Below, piece by piece: positions 52,122 to 60,885 of a DNA stretch of 64,000 nt (the first letter of the stretch is position 1; the number at the start of each line of letters is the position of its first letter). A model generated the notes under the pieces. The model did no database searches. It was not told the origin of the DNA and saw nothing but the letters and a program-made list of their open reading frames with translations. Made by a program: the position numbers and the translations under genes. This stretch comes from RGIG4079 sp045646905. GTDB taxonomy: Bacteria; Bacteroidota; Bacteroidia; Bacteroidales; Muribaculaceae. The stretch lies in the NCBI GenBank assembly GCA_045646905.1, contig JAZRLP010000022.1:62001-126000 (forward strand), given 5' to 3'.

Positions 52122-52628
52122 TTATTTGTTTAGTTCAAGTTTTGCTTTTACAAGAGGCGTAATGTCAATAACATCTTCACCAATGTAAGTAGCAGTACTT
52201 TCGGGGAAAATCGCTGTGAATTGATTCTCTTTTCCTATCGTTTTAACTGCTTGAATTATCTTGTCGTGGATAGGGGCAAGAAGTTCTTGTTGTTGTTGAC
52301 GAATGTCGCGCTCGGCAGTTACAATAAATTGTTGATATTTAGTGTCGAGTTCTTGTATCTCTTGAATGCGTCGTTCTTTGATTGATGCAGGAGTTGAAGG
52401 ATCTTTTTCCGACGCTTGATATTCGGTATATTTCTTTTGAAGCTCCTCTTGCAATTTTTTTATCTCGATATCATACATTTTAGACTTTTCTTGAAGTTGA
52501 GTCTCAATTTTGCTGATTTCGGGAATAGAGTTATATATTGAGTCTTCGTTATATACACCTATTTTAGTTTGGGCGATTGATATAAACGGGATGGCAAGTA
52601 TAGCCAAAAGAATGATTCGTTTTAACAT
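52122..52628 (-). CDS. OmpH/Skp-family periplasmic chaperone, third copy
   Basis: 168 residues with signal peptide (FISIAQ cut). KIGVYNEDSIYNSIPEI at the N-terminus and a long charged coiled coil (KKLQEELQKKYTEYQASEKD) are typical of Skp/OmpH, a trimer that holds unfolded outer-membrane proteins. A separate promoter and terminator flank it, so it is expressed at least partly apart from bamA. Confidence 0.87.
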   Translation of the reverse strand: MLKRIILLAILAIPFISIAQTKIGVYNEDSIYNSIPEISKIETQLQEKSKMYDIEIKKLQEELQKKYTEYQASEKDPSTPASIKERRIQEIQELDTKYQQFIVTAERDIRQQQQELLAPIHDKIIQAVKTIGKENQFTAIFPESTATYIGEDVIDITPLVKAKLELNK

Positions 52629-52669
52629 ATTAGTAGCGGGGTGAAAGGTTAATATTAAATTTATTACTA

Positions 52670-52677
52670 CAAAGTTA
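52670..52677 (-). promoter_or_regulatory. -7 promoter box for the third Skp gene
   Basis: Minus strand TAACTTTG, full match, about 40 bases before the ATG. Confidence 0.5.
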
Positions 52678-52734
52678 AGAGATTTATTTTGAATGACCTA
52701 ATTTTGACTAAAATTCATTTATTGAGGTTGAAAA

Positions 52735-52770
52735 ATAATAACGGATGACCAATTGGCCATCCGTTATTAT
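52735..52770 (-). terminator. Terminator between second and third Skp genes
   Basis: ATAATAACGGATG and CATCCGTTATTAT form a long stem (with an A/C mismatch further in, loop AATT). 21 bases after the stop at 52792. Confidence 0.75.
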
Positions 52771-52791
52771 ATGATATATGTGAATGTTTTA

Positions 52792-53295
52792 TTATTTGAT
52801 GCCAAGTTTAGCTTTAACCATAGGAGTGATATCGATGATATCTTTGCCAATGTAAATTGCTACACCTTCGGGCCAAATTGCAGAGAACCCGTTTTCTTCA
52901 CCAACTGCTTTTACTGCATTCATGATTTTTTCACGAATAGGAGCGATGAGTTGTTGTTGTTGCTTTTGCATATCTTGGTCAGCAGTTTGCATAAATTGTT
53001 GAATCTTAACTTCACAATCTTGAATATCTTTAGCTTTGCGTTCTTTAATGCCAGCAGGAACAGTAGCATCTTTTTCCATGGCTTGATATTCAGTAATTAA
53101 TTTTTGGCCTTCTTCTCTTAATTTATTAAGAGCATCTTCATATTGTTTTTGTACATTTTGAAGAGTTGTTTGTGCTTGTGCAGTTTCGGGCATAGCTTGG
53201 AAAACAACATCAGCATTGATAACACCGATTTTAGTTTGTGCCATAGCGCACATTGGGAGCGCAATCATGATTGCGAGAAGAAATTTCTTAATCAT
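52792..53295 (-). CDS. OmpH/Skp-family periplasmic chaperone, second copy
   Basis: 167 residues, signal peptide cut after AMAQ. TKIGVINADVVFQAMPETAQ and a Gln/Lys-rich coiled coil (QTADQDMQKQQQQLIAPI) match OmpH/Skp. It is closest to the third copy (shared KIGV..I..PLVKAKLG ending), which suggests a local duplication. Own promoter at 53350-53343. Confidence 0.88.
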   Translation of the reverse strand: MIKKFLLAIMIALPMCAMAQTKIGVINADVVFQAMPETAQAQTTLQNVQKQYEDALNKLREEGQKLITEYQAMEKDATVPAGIKERKAKDIQDCEVKIQQFMQTADQDMQKQQQQLIAPIREKIMNAVKAVGEENGFSAIWPEGVAIYIGKDIIDITPMVKAKLGIK

Positions 53296-53342
53296 TTTAG
53301 TATAATGTTTAGTTATAAATTCAATAAATTTAAATAGTCGTG

Positions 53343-53350
53343 CAAAGGTA
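53343..53350 (-). promoter_or_regulatory. -7 promoter box for the second Skp gene
   Basis: Minus strand TACCTTTG, full match to TAnnTTTG; 47 bases of leader. Confidence 0.5.
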
Positions 53351-53356
53351 ATTTAA

Positions 53357-53872
53357 TTATTTTGAATAACCTAATTTAGACAATACTTCGTTGCTCACAT
53401 CGATGCGAGGAGAAGCAAAAACGATGCTTGTTGAAGATGCACGATCGAAGATTACTTGATAGCCTTTTTCTTCCGATACTTTCTTCACTGCGTTATACAC
53501 ATCATCTTGAATAGGCTTTAGTAGGCTTTGACGTTTTTTTGTCATTTCGCCATCTTGGCCGAAGTATTTGTTGCGAAGGTCAATCGCTTCTTTTTCTTTA
53601 GTTGTAATTTCTTCCTCTTTTTTCTTCTTTTGGTCGTCGGTGAGGAAAACCATGTCGGCTTGGTAGTTTTTATAAAGAGTTTCAGCTTCTTTAAATTTAG
53701 CTTCCACCTCTTTTTGCCAACGTTGAGAAAGTTGGTTCAATTGCTCGTTGGCCATTTCATATTGAGGAATGTTTTTGAGTATATATTCCATGTCAACGAG
53801 TGCAAATTTTTGAGCTGAAGCACCAAATGCGCAAGCAGCAAATACCAATAATGCTAATGTTAATTTTTTCAT
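53357..53872 (-). CDS. OmpH/Skp-family periplasmic chaperone, first copy
   Basis: 171 residues, signal peptide ending GASAQ. ALVDMEYILKNIPQYEMAN, then a long Lys/Glu coiled coil (DDQKKKKEEEITTKEKEA) and YQVIFDRASSTSIVFASPRI. More diverged from the other two. It is the copy adjacent to bamA and probably the one co-expressed with it (75-base gap). Confidence 0.9.
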   Translation of the reverse strand: MKKLTLALLVFAACAFGASAQKFALVDMEYILKNIPQYEMANEQLNQLSQRWQKEVEAKFKEAETLYKNYQADMVFLTDDQKKKKEEEITTKEKEAIDLRNKYFGQDGEMTKKRQSLLKPIQDDVYNAVKKVSEEKGYQVIFDRASSTSIVFASPRIDVSNEVLSKLGYSK

Positions 53873-53947
53873 GATTTAAAAGATGTTTTGTTGTTACTAT
53901 GATAATAAGACCAACAATAGTCAAAAAAGTTTAGTTGCAAATTGATT

Positions 53948-56566
53948 TTAGAATTCTTGACCGAGGATAAAGTGGAATTGGCTACCACCTTTTTTGCCAT
54001 ATACTTTATCAAAACCATATGCCCAGTCAATACCCATCATACCCACCATTGGGAGATAGATGCGCACACCGGCACCGGCACTGCGTTTGAGGTCAAATGG
54101 AGAGAAGTCTTTAACCGATGTCCAAGCATTACCAGCTTCGGCAAACACAAGACCATAGATTGTGGTAGTGGGTTGTAGCATGAATGGGAAGTGAAGTTCC
54201 ATACCTAAACGAGTATATGCATAACCTTCTTTACCCCAAGGAGTGAATTGGCCATTTTCATAACCGCGAAGACCTATCGTTTCGGTTGCATAAGTGTAAC
54301 TACCTGTCATACCATCACCACCCACATAGAATGTTTCAAATGGCGATTTTAACCATTTATTGTAACTACCCAACAATCCGAAGTCGGCACGAGTCATCAA
54401 CACCAATGTCCATTTGCCATAAGGGTCGGTAAGTGGAGTGTAGGTGCGAGAACGGAATTTGAGTTTCCAATATTCAATCCATTTGTATAGCTCTTTTTTA
54501 GAATTGGTAGAGTTTTCTTTATAAAGTTTTTCCCAGTCTTTTCCAGGATTGAGCCATTCGGCAGGAGGTGTTAATTGGAAATTGAGCGTAAATGAACTAC
54601 CACGACGAGTATATAATGGGTTGTCGATACTATTACGAGCAAGAGTCAAGCCCAAAACGAGTGAGTTTGATACCCCATTGTTCATATAATATAGATATTC
54701 CCAGTTTTTGAGGTAGTACCAGTTGTATGATAATTCGGCCGATAGAGTAAAGTAGTCATCGGGCCAATTGAGACGCTTACCAAATCCGGCTGTAACATTA
54801 GCCATTTGCAACACTTTGTTTGGGTCATAAGCATTTTGGATGCTATTTTGGTAGTAGTCCGAGCCATATCCATAGTTATATCCATAGCCACCTCCATATA
54901 GATATGGATTAGTCCAGTTGCTATTGTAATATGATGAGTTTACACCTGTTTGACGGCTATAGTATGCCGATAGAGATAGGGCGTTAGGGCGTTTGCCACC
55001 AAACCATGGGTCGAGGAACGAAATGCTATAGGCTTGATAATATTTAGCATTTGTTTGCACACTCACGGTAAATGTTTGACCTTCACCTTGAGGTATAATG
55101 CCTCTATATGTGCTTGGACGGAAAAGGTTTTTCACCGAGAAGTTAGTGAATTTTAAAGCAAGTTTACCGATAACTCCTGTTTGTCCCCATCCTAATGAGA
55201 ATTCTATTTGGTCATTAGCTTTTGATTCAAGATCAAGAACGATATCTACTGTTCCATTTTCTTCATTAGGACGAATGTCGGGTTGCATATTTTCGGGGTT
55301 GAAGTGACCTGTTTGCGCAATTTCGCGAAGAGAACGCATCAAGTCATCTTTGCTGAAGAGCTCGCCTGGTTTGATGCGCAATTCGCGACGCACAACCTTT
55401 TCATATAGGCGGTCATTGCCATTGATAACAACTTTATTGATGCGAGCTTGAGGCCCTTCAAACATGCGCAATTCAAGGTCAATAGAGTCGCCAACGATAT
55501 TCTTTTCAATAGGCACAAGTTGATAGAATAGGTAACCCTTATTCATATAGTAGTTTGACACCGCATCGTCATCTTCCGAGAGGCGTTTACTGAGCAACTT
55601 TTGGTTATATACTTCCCCAGGAAGAATGCCCAACACATTTGACAATTCTTGCGATGAATATAGGGTGTTGCCAACCCAATTAATATCTTTAATATAGTAT
55701 TTTTTACCTTCATCAACAGTGATATAAACATCTACTGTCTTTTCGTCAAATTTTACAACGCTATCAGCTACAATTTTAGCATCGCGATAGCCTTCTTCGT
55801 TGTATTTTTCAATAATACGATTAAGGTCATCGTGGTAATCGGTTTCGACAAATTTCTTTTGATTAAACAACTCAAGAATATTGTTTTTCTCGTTTGTTTT
55901 CTTCATCGCTTTTTTGATAGCTTTGTCGGTCAATACCTCATTGCCAGTGAGATAAATTTTGTGAACCTTAACCTTATTGTTCTTGTTGATGTTTATATCA
56001 ACAATCATCTCGTTTTGTTTTGAAAGGTCTTCGCGAAGATCAATTTTTACTGTTGCATTACCAAATCCTTTGTCGTCAAAGTATTTTTCTATGATTTGAA
56101 TAGCGCGATTGACGATATTTTGGGTAATTTGGTTCCCCTTCATTAATTGCAAGCGTTCTTGAAGTTCTTCTTGTTCACCTTTTTTTACGCCATAGTAGTT
56201 TATTTCAGAAATGCGAGGTTGAGTGCGAAGAGCAAGTTCCAACCACACCTTGTTTCCTGCGATTTTTTCTACTTTAATTTGAGCTTGAGCAAAAAGCCCT
56301 TGCTTCATCAAGCGTTTAGCTGCATCGGTAATTTCTGCACCAGGGACTTCGATGATATCTCCTATTTTTAATCCTGAATAACCAATAACGATAAATTTTT
56401 CATAATTACCGTTGCCAGTAACATTAATTCCGGCAAGCTCATACTTTTTAGGCATTGATGAGAAAATAACCGGAGGGTTATATATAGTGTCAACTTGTCC
56501 ATAAGATTTAAAACCTATGAACGAAGTGCAAATGAGAGCAATCAGAAATAAAAGTTTATATCGCAT
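53948..56566 (-). CDS. bamA: Outer-membrane protein assembly factor BamA
   Basis: 872 residues with a signal peptide. The N-terminal ~400 residues hold five POTRA domains (for example GLKIGDIIEVPGAEITD, KVHKIYLTGNEVLTDKAI, INKVVINGNDRLYEKVV), followed by the Omp85 barrel with the conserved C-terminal GMEL..PF and YGFDKVYGKK. It inserts beta-barrels in the outer membrane. Located with uppS upstream and Skp chaperones downstream, a conserved Bacteroidetes order. Confidence 0.95.
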   Translation of the reverse strand: MRYKLLFLIALICTSFIGFKSYGQVDTIYNPPVIFSSMPKKYELAGINVTGNGNYEKFIVIGYSGLKIGDIIEVPGAEITDAAKRLMKQGLFAQAQIKVEKIAGNKVWLELALRTQPRISEINYYGVKKGEQEELQERLQLMKGNQITQNIVNRAIQIIEKYFDDKGFGNATVKIDLREDLSKQNEMIVDININKNNKVKVHKIYLTGNEVLTDKAIKKAMKKTNEKNNILELFNQKKFVETDYHDDLNRIIEKYNEEGYRDAKIVADSVVKFDEKTVDVYITVDEGKKYYIKDINWVGNTLYSSQELSNVLGILPGEVYNQKLLSKRLSEDDDAVSNYYMNKGYLFYQLVPIEKNIVGDSIDLELRMFEGPQARINKVVINGNDRLYEKVVRRELRIKPGELFSKDDLMRSLREIAQTGHFNPENMQPDIRPNEENGTVDIVLDLESKANDQIEFSLGWGQTGVIGKLALKFTNFSVKNLFRPSTYRGIIPQGEGQTFTVSVQTNAKYYQAYSISFLDPWFGGKRPNALSLSAYYSRQTGVNSSYYNSNWTNPYLYGGGYGYNYGYGSDYYQNSIQNAYDPNKVLQMANVTAGFGKRLNWPDDYFTLSAELSYNWYYLKNWEYLYYMNNGVSNSLVLGLTLARNSIDNPLYTRRGSSFTLNFQLTPPAEWLNPGKDWEKLYKENSTNSKKELYKWIEYWKLKFRSRTYTPLTDPYGKWTLVLMTRADFGLLGSYNKWLKSPFETFYVGGDGMTGSYTYATETIGLRGYENGQFTPWGKEGYAYTRLGMELHFPFMLQPTTTIYGLVFAEAGNAWTSVKDFSPFDLKRSAGAGVRIYLPMVGMMGIDWAYGFDKVYGKKGGSQFHFILGQEF

Positions 56567-56581
56567 AATGTAGAATGATTA

Positions 56582-57325
56582 TCACTTATTTATTTGTTCG
56601 CTTGTCAACCCAAATCGGCGTTCGCGTGACTGATATTGAATAATGGCTTGGCAAAAATCTTCTTTGCTATAATCGGGCCAATATGTATTTATAACATTGA
56701 TTTCGGCATAGGCAATTTGCCATAAAAGGAAGTTGCTTATGCGCATATCTCCACCGGTGCGAATGAGCAAGTCGGGGTCGGGCATTGATGCTGTGTTGAG
56801 ATGTTTAGAAATCACCTCGTCGGTTATTTCTTCGGGATTAATCTCGCCAGCCTTCACTTTTAACGCAATCTCTTTGCATGCTTGAGTAATTTCCCATCGT
56901 GAAGAATAACTCAATGCCAAACAGAGTTTTAGCCCAGTGCAATGTGCTGTGTCATTAATGCATTGACATAGACGATCGTAGGCCTCTTGAGGCATGCGGC
57001 CAGTATCGCCAATCATAGTGAGGCTCACATTGTTTTTTATCAAATCGGGAGTCTCTCGTTCGATAGCAGTCACTATAAGGTGCATTAATGCATCGACTTC
57101 CTCTTTGGGGCGATTCCAGTTTTCGGTTGAAAAAGTATATAATGTGAGATATTTTATGCCTATTTCAGAGGCAATCTCGGTAATGCGTCGCACGGTGTTG
57201 ACTCCTTCAACATGTCCGGCCGAACGATTGAGTTGACGAGCTTTAGCCCATCGTCCATTGCCATCCATAATTATTGCAACATGGGCGGGTAGGTTAGTGC
57301 GGTCGATTTTATCAATTAGAGTCAT
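56582..57325 (-). CDS. uppS: Undecaprenyl (isoprenyl) diphosphate synthase
   Basis: 247 residues. VAIIMDGNGRWAKAR (catalytic Asp21), LTLYTFSTENWNRP and LLIRTGGDMRISNFLLWQIA (pyrophosphate-binding) are intact. Builds the C55 carrier lipid for peptidoglycan and surface glycans. Ends 15 bases before bamA. Confidence 0.95.
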   Translation of the reverse strand: MTLIDKIDRTNLPAHVAIIMDGNGRWAKARQLNRSAGHVEGVNTVRRITEIASEIGIKYLTLYTFSTENWNRPKEEVDALMHLIVTAIERETPDLIKNNVSLTMIGDTGRMPQEAYDRLCQCINDTAHCTGLKLCLALSYSSRWEITQACKEIALKVKAGEINPEEITDEVISKHLNTASMPDPDLLIRTGGDMRISNFLLWQIAYAEINVINTYWPDYSKEDFCQAIIQYQSRERRFGLTSEQINK

Positions 57326-57343
57326 ATTATATAGTGTAAATTA

Positions 57344-58039
57344 TTAATCAACATAATGACAAGTTTCACAACGCTTGCCAAACTCATATGTGATTGAAAC
57401 GGCAAGTTGTGAATACCAATCGGTATTTTTTAAAAACGAACTTTGAATTTGATATAGATCAGAAAGATTCTTTCCGTCAACTTTGTCGCTAAAAACTTTG
57501 GTCATAGAGAATTCTAAGCCAAGGTTTAGGCGTTGAGCTAACTTATATTTAACGCCTACAGCCATAGGAATGTTGAAAGCAAATGCGTTGTTCCCATCGC
57601 AAGTAGCGAGCGATGCTCCAATCCCAACTGCAAGATATGGACTCAAGCGACGCATTTTTTTAAATGTTTCGCCTATGCCATAGTTGAAGAAATTAAACTC
57701 GCAACGAGCGCTTAAATCATAAATTTGAGATTTGAAATCAAAGTTAACCCCTCCAGGAAATTTATCTTCAAAGTCGGCTGTATTTCCACTCAATGAGGCA
57801 GTCGATAATACACCACGAAATGCCCATCGGCTATTAGGTAGATAGCGAAACGATACTCCTGCAGCATATCCAGGGTGCTTATATAGATTGCTTTCGTTGG
57901 CATCGCCAAGGTATCCGCTCATCCCACCATGCACACCCACATCAAATTTGTATGAAGCAAATTCGTCGGCATATGATTTATGTGCCGAGAACGCTGTCAT
58001 CAAAAAGATGATAAATGATAATACTGCTATTCGTTTCAT
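57344..58039 (-). CDS. Outer-membrane beta-barrel protein (DUF6089-like)
   Basis: 231 residues from the ATG at 58039; the longer frame from 58084 adds a non-signal N-terminus lying in the previous gene. Signal peptide ends AHKSYA. Alternating strands of an eight-stranded barrel (VGVHGGMSGYLGDANESNLY, YKLAQRLNLGLEFSMTKVF, a final SQLAVSITYEFG) match the DUF6089 family found beside bamA. The ATG shares one base with the upstream stop (TAATG). Function unknown. Confidence 0.82.
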   Translation of the reverse strand: MKRIAVLSFIIFLMTAFSAHKSYADEFASYKFDVGVHGGMSGYLGDANESNLYKHPGYAAGVSFRYLPNSRWAFRGVLSTASLSGNTADFEDKFPGGVNFDFKSQIYDLSARCEFNFFNYGIGETFKKMRRLSPYLAVGIGASLATCDGNNAFAFNIPMAVGVKYKLAQRLNLGLEFSMTKVFSDKVDGKNLSDLYQIQSSFLKNTDWYSQLAVSITYEFGKRCETCHYVD

Positions 58040-59544
58040 TAAATAATGGGTTTGAAACTTAAACGATAAATCACGCCTCTCCATATTGTATTGTAGAGAT
58101 TGCCATTTTTATTGTCATATCCACCAAATAAGTAGATGTAGGGGCATTCCCATTGGTTGGTATATTGTGATGCGCGAGAGATAACAGGGTTATATATTTC
58201 CCAATAAGAAGGGAGTTGCTTAGATGGGTATTCAATCCATCCGTCGGCACTACGAGCTGTCATAGTACGGTCAAATATAAGAGCTTGAGCGCCACCCATA
58301 CTTGGTATATAATTGGGTAATTGCAATAGGTCATCGGCAAGTTTCCAGTTTATACCCATGTCGATTGATACAAATACATTGCGACCAGGATGGCCTTCGG
58401 CATCAAACCCTCCAAATGCAATGAGAGTGGGGTATTTAGTAACACTCCAATTGGTGGTGTTGGTCTCGAATGTATAGTATGCAAAGAAAGTCATATCTTC
58501 GCGAGGATATATGCCTTTGTTGCTAACTTTAGCCCATGCTTCTCCGTCGTATCCCCACATGTCGCCCGAGGGGCTTCCATCGGCACGGCGTCCACCCATA
58601 AAATAGGCTTCGGGTGAAGAACTCCACTCTGAATTGAAATATGCAACCGAACTTGTGCCTGAAATAGGACATTCACTATCGGCTAATGTAGCAGATGTTT
58701 CGGGGAATGTTACATGATAGAACTTATTGTCAATCTTTTTTGAGCCGAGTAGAGTATTGCCATATCCACCATAGATATGATGCCATTGAGCATTGCAAGC
58801 AACCCAATTCATTCCATCGGTAGAGGTATAGAGATAACCTTCGTTATCGAGGATAAACATAGCCTCGTCGGTGGCACTTAATGAGTTGATATTGGGGGTG
58901 AATGGGAATACTAATTCGTTTTTCTTCCAAGACAAATAGTTGGTTGGGTTGGTGTTTGTGGCTAAAGTGTATTGTGGGTGGGTTCCCGAAATACACACTG
59001 CCATGTTTTTATACTTGATAGTTTTTTGAACGGCAGGATTTGTGTTGTCCGATGGAAGTCTATTAAGCGACATTTTATTCCAAAATAGAGAGTCGGGTTT
59101 CACTTGGTGCACATTCACCGAGATTGTATAGTCGCGTTCGGTTTTTTTGTCGAGAGCAACGAGATGCAATTTTACTGGTCCATTGCTGAAATCAATGCTG
59201 TCGTTAGGTCTTTTGAGATAGTCAACAATTGAATCACTCTTGCCTTTGCGAGGGAAGTGGAGTTCGGCTACCGAACTACCGATTGTAGCAATGTGAACTT
59301 GTAATCGTGACACATTTGTGCCATAAGGCAACGAGTCGGCATTATAAATGCGAGCATTAACCAAATCGATAGAGAAAAATACCGAGTCGATGTTTTTCAA
59401 CACACTATCGTTCTTGTTAATATTGAACGCAGTTACCATAACATTGGCCGACGATGTTGTGGGATCGTCAGAGTCTTTATTACAAGCGACAAACGAAGAC
59501 GCAAATAGTGCTATTAATATATAAGTTGTAATTCTTTTCAACAT
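58039..59544 (-). CDS. DUF6242-type lipoprotein with Kelch-like repeats
   Basis: 501 residues; lipoprotein signal with Cys21 (SFVAC). The N-terminal ~200 residues are an Ig-like/beta region (VMVTAFNINKNDSVL), the rest is a propeller with Kelch-type units (PEAYFMGGRRADGSP, LIAFGGFDAEGHPGRNVFV, PYIYLFGGYDNKNGNL). Matches DUF6242. Translationally coupled to the DUF6089-like gene downstream. Role unknown. Confidence 0.8.
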   Translation of the reverse strand: MLKRITTYILIALFASSFVACNKDSDDPTTSSANVMVTAFNINKNDSVLKNIDSVFFSIDLVNARIYNADSLPYGTNVSRLQVHIATIGSSVAELHFPRKGKSDSIVDYLKRPNDSIDFSNGPVKLHLVALDKKTERDYTISVNVHQVKPDSLFWNKMSLNRLPSDNTNPAVQKTIKYKNMAVCISGTHPQYTLATNTNPTNYLSWKKNELVFPFTPNINSLSATDEAMFILDNEGYLYTSTDGMNWVACNAQWHHIYGGYGNTLLGSKKIDNKFYHVTFPETSATLADSECPISGTSSVAYFNSEWSSSPEAYFMGGRRADGSPSGDMWGYDGEAWAKVSNKGIYPREDMTFFAYYTFETNTTNWSVTKYPTLIAFGGFDAEGHPGRNVFVSIDMGINWKLADDLLQLPNYIPSMGGAQALIFDRTMTARSADGWIEYPSKQLPSYWEIYNPVISRASQYTNQWECPYIYLFGGYDNKNGNLYNTIWRGVIYRLSFKPII

Positions 59545-59578
59545 ATGAATACTATATAGGTAATATATTTACAATTTG

Positions 59579-59586
59579 CAAAGTTA
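59579..59586 (-). promoter_or_regulatory. -7 promoter box of the DUF6242-DUF6089-uppS-bamA unit
   Basis: Minus strand TAACTTTG, full match, 34 bases before the ATG at 59544. It would head the operon down through bamA. Confidence 0.55.
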
Positions 59587-59711
59587 GCAACAATTTCAAT
59601 AATACCATAAAGTTAAGGGGTATAAAATCTATGAAAATATACGATAAATAATTGTTTATAGTATATTTAACTGAATTTTAAAAATAAACTATTAGGGAAA
59701 TATATGCCTTT

Positions 59712-60785
59712 TTATGAGTTTTTAACTCCAACGAGGGGGTTATTGAGGTAAAAATCCACATTATTTTCACCTATTTTAGTGTGTTTTGAGGGCATGAGAG
59801 GGAGTGATGGGGCGGTTGTCGAACCATTATTGCCAAGAGAAAAGGTTGCAGTTTCAACACGGGCAATGTCCCACAAATTTTGGTCAATAGCATTTTGAAG
59901 TAGAGTCGCACCTCCTTCAACGAGAACCGATGTGATGTTGCGTTTATAAAGTATTGACATTATTTCGGCTAAAGACGCGTTTTTGTCAACGATTATTTGT
60001 GTTACTTGGCACGGAATATCGTTACGCTCGGCCGAGGTGAAATATATAGTGTGTTGAGGCTTGGAAGTGAATACTTTGGCATCACTTGATATAGCACCGT
60101 TGCGGTCTAATATCACCCTAATGGGGTTGTTGCCATTCCATAAACGACTATCGAGTGAAGGGTTGTCGTTAATGACCGTTTTGCTGCCTACCATAATTGC
60201 ATCGTGTGTGGCACGATGTTTATGCACCAATGTGGTTGACTGGGTGGTTGAGAATCGTGCTGCATCGCAATTCTCGACAGTGCGAATGTGGTCGATAAAC
60301 CCATCGGCACTTTGCGCCCATTTGAGAGTGATAAATGGGCGATGAAGGGTGTGAGCAGTGATAAATTTAGCATTTAATTGCCTGCACTCTTCATCTAAAA
60401 CACCATGTACAACCTCAACACCGGCATCTTGTAGCATTTTCACTCCTCGTCCACTAACCTTTTCAAATGGGTCAAGGCTACCTATTACTACTCGGGGAAT
60501 TTTTTTGTCGATGATAAGTTGAGCGCATGGGGGAGTTTTGCCATAGTGCGAACATGGTTCGAGCGTAACATAAATAGTGGAGTAGGGCAATAATTGTGGT
60601 TGACTCACCGATGCCACTGCGTTGACCTCGGCATGCCCTTCGCCACAACGACGATGAAAACCTTCTCCAATGATTTTGTCTTCATGTACTATCACAGCCC
60701 CTACCATAGGGTTGGGTGAAGCAAACATCATTCCATTGCGAGCAAGTTGTAGCGCTCGGCGCATATATTTTTTGTCGTAGTTCAT
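59712..60785 (-). CDS. ribD: Riboflavin biosynthesis deaminase/reductase
   Basis: 357 residues, two domains. The N-terminal deaminase has GHAEVNAV (zinc His and Glu) and EPCSHYGKTPPC (zinc Cys). The C-terminal reductase has RPFITLKWAQSADGFID, AIMVGSKTVINDNPSLDSRL and SVLVEGGATLLQNAI. Performs the second and third steps of riboflavin synthesis from GTP. Monocistronic, with its own promoter. Confidence 0.95.
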   Translation of the reverse strand: MNYDKKYMRRALQLARNGMMFASPNPMVGAVIVHEDKIIGEGFHRRCGEGHAEVNAVASVSQPQLLPYSTIYVTLEPCSHYGKTPPCAQLIIDKKIPRVVIGSLDPFEKVSGRGVKMLQDAGVEVVHGVLDEECRQLNAKFITAHTLHRPFITLKWAQSADGFIDHIRTVENCDAARFSTTQSTTLVHKHRATHDAIMVGSKTVINDNPSLDSRLWNGNNPIRVILDRNGAISSDAKVFTSKPQHTIYFTSAERNDIPCQVTQIIVDKNASLAEIMSILYKRNITSVLVEGGATLLQNAIDQNLWDIARVETATFSLGNNGSTTAPSLPLMPSKHTKIGENNVDFYLNNPLVGVKNS

Positions 60786-60805
60786 CGTCTTAAATTTTCA
60801 AAGGA

Positions 60806-60813
60806 CAAATTTA
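60806..60813 (-). promoter_or_regulatory. -7 promoter box for ribD
   Basis: Minus strand TAAATTTG, full match, 20 bases before the ATG. Confidence 0.5.
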
Positions 60814-60833
60814 CGATTATTCATTTAAAATAA

Positions 60834-60866
60834 AAAGACCGATGTGGATTTTCCACATCGGTCTTT
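60834..60866 (-). terminator. Terminator of the large T9SS protein gene
   Basis: AAAGACCGATGTGG pairs with CCACATCGGTCTTT, loop of five, followed by TTT; 20 bases beyond the stop codon. Confidence 0.8.
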
Positions 60867-60885
60867 CAGTATAAAGTGTAAATGA

